Shown here: piece after piece, positions 46,732 through 50,022 of the stretch
Layout: every line of letters begins with the position of its first letter
Numbering within the stretch: the stretch's first letter is position 1
Assembly: GCA_903994795.1 (NCBI GenBank)
Contig: CAJEYI010000004.1
Location: 1-50,022 of the forward strand
DNA from: an uncultured bacterium
GTDB lineage: Bacteria; Patescibacteriota; Minisyncoccia; Phycocordibacterales; Phycocordibacteraceae
DNA: 50,022 bases
Direction of reading: 5' to 3'
Notes under the pieces: model-generated
What the model saw: the letters and a program-made list of their open reading frames with translations, nothing else
Database searches by the model: none
What the model was told of the DNA's origin: nothing
Position numbers and translations under genes: made by a program

Positions 46732-47202
46732 CTATGTATTTCGATTGCTGAGCGCTGCAATTCCGAGGGCGATCGCGTCTAGTTCGTCATCCAATCTTTT
46801 CTTTTCTGGAAGCGAGATAAGGTGGGGAATCATCAAGGCTACAGCTTTTTTGTCAGCGGCACCATAACCAGTGACGGCCAACTTAACTGCTTGTGGTGAA
46901 TACTCATGCACTTCGAGTGAGCATTTTCCTGCGGCGGCAAGCACTGCGCCACGAGCTTCGGCAACCCGCATCGCTGTTTTGACATTTGTACTGAAGAAAA
47001 GCGACTCTATAGCTAATCTGTCAGGAGAATATGTTTGAATTGCTTCAAACACTGACTCAAAAACGATTCCCAGGCGCGCCGACGGCGCGCCTTTCGCAGG
47101 CTTCACACACTCACTCCACACGTGAGTGGGTTTGCTTGGATCACCCTCAATTACCGCCATTCCTAAACGATCAAAGCCGGGGTCTATGGCCAGTATGCGC
47201 AT
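46732..47202 (-). CDS. ruvC: Crossover junction endodeoxyribonuclease RuvC
   Basis: MRILAIDPGFDRLGMAVIEG, LAIESLFFSTNVKTAMRVAEARGAVL, DDELDAIALGIA. Confidence 0.95.
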   Translation of the reverse strand: MRILAIDPGFDRLGMAVIEGDPSKPTHVWSECVKPAKGAPSARLGIVFESVFEAIQTYSPDRLAIESLFFSTNVKTAMRVAEARGAVLAAAGKCSLEVHEYSPQAVKLAVTGYGAADKKAVALMIPHLISLPEKKRLDDELDAIALGIAALSNRNT

Positions 47203-47222
47203 GTACCTAGACTACCATGGTA

Positions 47223-47289
47223 GGAGAGAAGCATATTCCTGCGATTTGCCTGCCGCGCCAAACCCAAATCTCGAAACATGCTTCTCTCC
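47223..47289 (-). ncRNA. Nested hairpin between yebC and ruvC, possible leader RNA element
   Basis: GGAGAGAAGCAT...ATGCTTCTCTCC (12-bp arms) with inner GATTTG...CAAATC. Confidence 0.45.
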
Positions 47290-47301
47290 CGCCTCAAAAT
47301 T

Positions 47302-47862
47302 CTATTCGTCATTAGTTCGTTCGTACCCGCGTGCGTTTGTATAGACTTCTTGTACGTCTCCGTGCTCATCAAAGAGTGAAAGTAGGGAGCCAAGAGATTC
47401 TTCATCGGCTCCAGAAACTTCAGTGAGTGGTTCGTTTGGAATGAGTACACCACCACCCATTTTTGTAAACGCCCATTGGGCACTGCCTTGTGCGCCGAGC
47501 TCGAAGCCATTCTTGGTAATCAAATGCTTCATTTCCTGAGTTGTGCGGTTCTTGTTGTCGGTGAGTGCGTCAATGATAATTGCCACTCCTCCTGGACCAT
47601 AGAATTCGTACACAACCTGCTCAAGGTCACCTGCATCTTTAGATGTTCCTTTCGCAACTGCTCGCTCAATAGTGTCTTTAGGCATATTCGCTGCTTTCGC
47701 TCGCGCTATGGCCGTGACTAATCCTGGCGATGATAAGTTTCCGGCTGCTTTTTTTGATTCGAGTGCAATAAGCTGGCCAAATTTTGCAAACACGCGACTC
47801 TTGGCAGCGTCAGTCGCCCCTTTTTGGTGTTTTATTTGTGACCATTTGCTATGTCCTGACAT
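47302..47862 (-). CDS. YebC/PmpR-family protein
   Basis: MSGHSKWSQIKHQKGATDAAKSRVFAKFGQLIALESKKA, YEFYGPGGVAIIIDALTDNKNRT. Confidence 0.96.
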   Translation of the reverse strand: MSGHSKWSQIKHQKGATDAAKSRVFAKFGQLIALESKKAAGNLSSPGLVTAIARAKAANMPKDTIERAVAKGTSKDAGDLEQVVYEFYGPGGVAIIIDALTDNKNRTTQEMKHLITKNGFELGAQGSAQWAFTKMGGGVLIPNEPLTEVSGADEESLGSLLSLFDEHGDVQEVYTNARGYERTNDE

Positions 47863-47902
47863 GTGCCTAGTATACCAAAAACAAAACCAGTATTAAATCT
47901 TT

Positions 47903-48925
47903 TTAAATATGTAAGTATTCTCGGCCACTTTGGGTGAGACGGCGGCCTTGTGCTGAGCGCTCAATAAAGCCAAGACGTAGAAGGTACGGCTCATATACAT
48001 TCTCAACAGTATCTGGGTCTTCGTGAAGCGCGGATGCAAGTGCGCGTATGCCGGCAGGACCACCCTTAAATCCTTTGAGAAGGGTCTCAAGGTATCGTCG
48101 GTCATCTTTTGTGAGTCCAAGCGGGTCAATACCAAAAAGCTCGCACGCGAGATCGCACGCTTCAGCTGTAAGTTCTCGTTCATGAACTTCGGCGTAGTCA
48201 CGCACACGCTTGAGGAGCGCATTTGCGACGCGTGGGGTAGCGCGACTTCGGCTCGCAATCTTCTCAACAACACTTGCAGGTGCGCTCAGGCCAAGTACTC
48301 CTGCAGATCGAGCAATAATCGCCCGAAGATCTTCATCGGAATAAAAATCAAGCTGGTATACACCCCCACCGAAACGAGAACGGAGAGGGCTTGAAAGTTG
48401 GGCGACGCGAGTAGTTGCCCCAACAAGCATAAATGGAGGTAGTGCAAGCTCCACAGTGCGTGCCGAAGGGCCTTTGCCAAGCACTATGTCGAGTGACCCT
48501 GATTCGAGGGCTGGGTAGAGGAGTTCTTCGATTTTGTGTGAGAGTTGGTGGATTTCGTCTATAAAAAGGATGGAGCCTGGCTCGAGGTTTGTGAGAATTG
48601 CAGCAAGGTCTCCAGCACGTTCAATCGCAACACCAGAGGTGCTCTTTAGTGGTGCTTCCATTGCTGCTGCTACGAGGTGTGCAAGCGTAGTCTTTCCAAC
48701 CCCCGGAGGACCATAAAAGAGTATGTGCTCGGGCATGTCGCCACGTTTTTTTGCAGCAGAAAGAAGTACCTGAACGTTGTTTTTAACGTGGGATTGCCCC
48801 ACATAATCGTCCCAGACTGAAGGACGGAGGGTCGCGTCTAGTTGGTGGTCACCACGAATCATTGCAACCGCACCATCGCTAGAGGAACGGAGGTTTTCCG
48901 GGGTGACATCAGGGGTACTTGACAT
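47903..48925 (-). CDS. ruvB: Holliday junction branch migration helicase RuvB
   Basis: LRPSVWDDYVGQSHVKNNVQVLLSAAKKR, LFYGPPGVGKTTLAHLVA, ILFIDEIHQLSHKIEELLYPALE, GATTRVAQLSSPLRSRFG. Confidence 0.97.
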   Translation of the reverse strand: MSSTPDVTPENLRSSSDGAVAMIRGDHQLDATLRPSVWDDYVGQSHVKNNVQVLLSAAKKRGDMPEHILFYGPPGVGKTTLAHLVAAAMEAPLKSTSGVAIERAGDLAAILTNLEPGSILFIDEIHQLSHKIEELLYPALESGSLDIVLGKGPSARTVELALPPFMLVGATTRVAQLSSPLRSRFGGGVYQLDFYSDEDLRAIIARSAGVLGLSAPASVVEKIASRSRATPRVANALLKRVRDYAEVHERELTAEACDLACELFGIDPLGLTKDDRRYLETLLKGFKGGPAGIRALASALHEDPDTVENVYEPYLLRLGFIERSAQGRRLTQSGREYLHI

Positions 48926-48954
48926 AAAATTCAGCTATGCTAGTATTATAGCAC

Positions 48955-48977
48955 GTTCAAGAAGTTTGGTCTTGAAC
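48955..48977. promoter_or_regulatory. Inverted repeat GTTCAAGA-N7-TCTTGAAC immediately upstream of ruvB, operator candidate
   Basis: gttcaagaagtttggtcttgaac next to a TATAAT-like -10 (gctataat on the minus strand). Confidence 0.45.
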
Positions 48978-49071
48978 TTTGTACTTTCTCTCGGCAACGG
49001 GAGTTTTCTTTTTTAGCTTGCTAAAAAAGAAACAAAGAAAGGACTGTTTTATTTATTTTTCAAATCGTGTT

Positions 49072-49215
49072 CACCACCCTCTAGGCAAGGCTTGACGGCT
49101 TGCGAGCGTTTCCCCAAGGATTCTCTGGTACCACTCTTGTTAGTCGGACCACTGGGGACCTCCTCAGGCGACTCACTCACTTTCCTACCCAGGAAAGAGT
49201 GCCTGGAGGGTAGTG
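49072..49215. ncRNA. Candidate structured non-coding RNA, strand uncertain
   Basis: 16-nt terminal arms CACCACCCTCTAGGCA / TGCCTGGAGGGTAGTG pair with one wobble and one mismatch; several internal inverted repeats. Confidence 0.55.
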
Positions 49216-49228
49216 TACGGGATTTAAA

Positions 49229-49261
49229 CAAAAGACCCGCGCCAAAGGCGCGGGTCTTTTG
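49229..49261. terminator. Strong bidirectional terminator-like hairpin
   Basis: CAAAAGACCCGCGCC-AAA-GGCGCGGGTCTTTTG. Confidence 0.88.
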
Positions 49262-49278
49262 TTTTACATAACCACTTC

Positions 49279-50022
49279 CTAATCGCGGGGCAGGTCCACA
49301 ACCGAGAACACCTCTTCGAGTGTTGTTTCTCCTGACAATGCTTTTAGGACTCCGTCTTGAGCCATAGTTACATACCCTTGTCGTGCGACTTCTTTTGCAA
49401 CCTCACTCTCACTTGGGTTGTCTCGCAAGAAAGTTCCAAGCTGTTCGTCCATAAATATTGCCTCAAAAAGTCCCACGCGACCTTTGTACCCAGAGTCTTC
49501 ACCGGACACCGTCGCAACGCCAACTTGGTCAAATGACGCTGGTCGAAGTGACTCATCAGTAAGTGTTGAGAAGATCTTTTCCATCACGTGCTTTTCTTCA
49601 TCAGTCGTTGCGCGCATTGTGCGAGTCTCAGGATTTAGAGCACGAACAAGTCGCTGTGCCATTGCCACAGTCACTGCAGAAGCAAATGACTTTGGGTCAG
49701 CACCAAGGTCCACAAGGCGAGGGAACGTACCGGCGGCATTATTTGTATGGAGTGTGGAAAGCACAAAGTGCCCTGTGAGCGCAGCTTGAATTGCCGTCTC
49801 TGCAACCTCACCATCTCGAATTTCTCCCACCATAATAATGTCCGGGTCTTGTCGGAGAATGGAACGAAGGCCAGAGGCAAATGTGTAGTCTTCCTGATTT
49901 GTTTGAGTCTGCACAATACCTTGAAGGTGGTACTCGATAGGATCTTCAAGAGTAATAATCTTAATGCCTGGAGAGTAGAGTTCATTTAAGAATGCATACA
50001 GAGTTGTGGTTTTTCCTGAGCC
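49279..50022 (-). CDS. GspE/PilB-type secretion or pilus assembly ATPase, truncated by the window edge
   Basis: Reading from 50022: GSGKTTTLYAFLNELYSPGIKIITLEDPIEYHLQGIVQTQTNQ...LRQDPDIIMVGEIRDGEVAETAIQAALTGHFVLSTLHTNNA. Confidence 0.95.
   Translation of the reverse strand, partial: GSGKTTTLYAFLNELYSPGIKIITLEDPIEYHLQGIVQTQTNQEDYTFASGLRSILRQDPDIIMVGEIRDGEVAETAIQAALTGHFVLSTLHTNNAAGTFPRLVDLGADPKSFASAVTVAMAQRLVRALNPETRTMRATTDEEKHVMEKIFSTLTDESLRPASFDQVGVATVSGEDSGYKGRVGLFEAIFMDEQLGTFLRDNPSESEVAKEVARQGYVTMAQDGVLKALSGETTLEEVFSVVDLPRD

Noticed and set aside
49072-49215. Definite T-box riboswitch
   Set aside because: The GAGTGGTACC string is suggestive, but the downstream gene is ruvB, not an aminoacyl-tRNA synthetase or amino-acid gene, and no clear terminator/antiterminator arrangement was seen
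49049-49231. 60-aa minus-strand ORF over the structured RNA candidate
   Set aside because: It overlaps strong inverted repeats and runs into the terminator; it looks like a spurious translation of a non-coding region
1-50022. CRISPR arrays, IS elements, prophage or integrated plasmid
   Set aside because: No regularly spaced direct repeats, transposase or phage structural genes were recognised; the Xer recombinase looks like a housekeeping type

Overview
This looks like an origin-proximal segment of a small-genome Candidate Phyla Radiation (Patescibacteria/Parcubacteria-type) chromosome. The basis is compact gene layout, tRNAs without encoded CCA, an acidic mini-protein, many short ORFan membrane proteins and a CPR-type T4SS-like cluster; the taxonomy is inference. 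The genetic code appears standard (TGA is used as a stop in confident genes). The rnpA-rpmH / dnaA / dnaN core with DnaA boxes marks the probable oriC at about 41.0-42.75 kb. Other recognisable blocks: a regulator-rich accessory region (1-9 kb) with three clear TrmB-like proteins, a divergent prephenate dehydratase-like protein and a GTP cyclohydrolase II fused to a phosphoribosylanthranilate-isomerase-like barrel; four tRNAs (Gly-TCC, Pro-TGG, Gly-GCC, Arg-TCG); DNA repair/recombination genes (rarA, xth, xer, uvrD/pcrA, ruvC, ruvB); and a 13-kb T4SS/pilus-like operon (26.5-39.8 kb) with VirB4, VirB6, PrgI and VirB2-like proteins. Most interesting observations: (1) the GCH2-TrpF-like fusion, a possible Amadori step on the GTP cyclohydrolase II product; (2) a cluster of six parS-like TTTCACGTGRAA palindromes at 12.96-13.84 kb; (3) a LAGLIDADG-like ORF whose last codons and stop lie inside tRNA-Gly, and an endonuclease-family ORF starting 2 nt after tRNA-Pro; (4) a 144-nt structured RNA candidate upstream of ruvB. 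No searches or folding programs were run; all calls are from reading the sequence.
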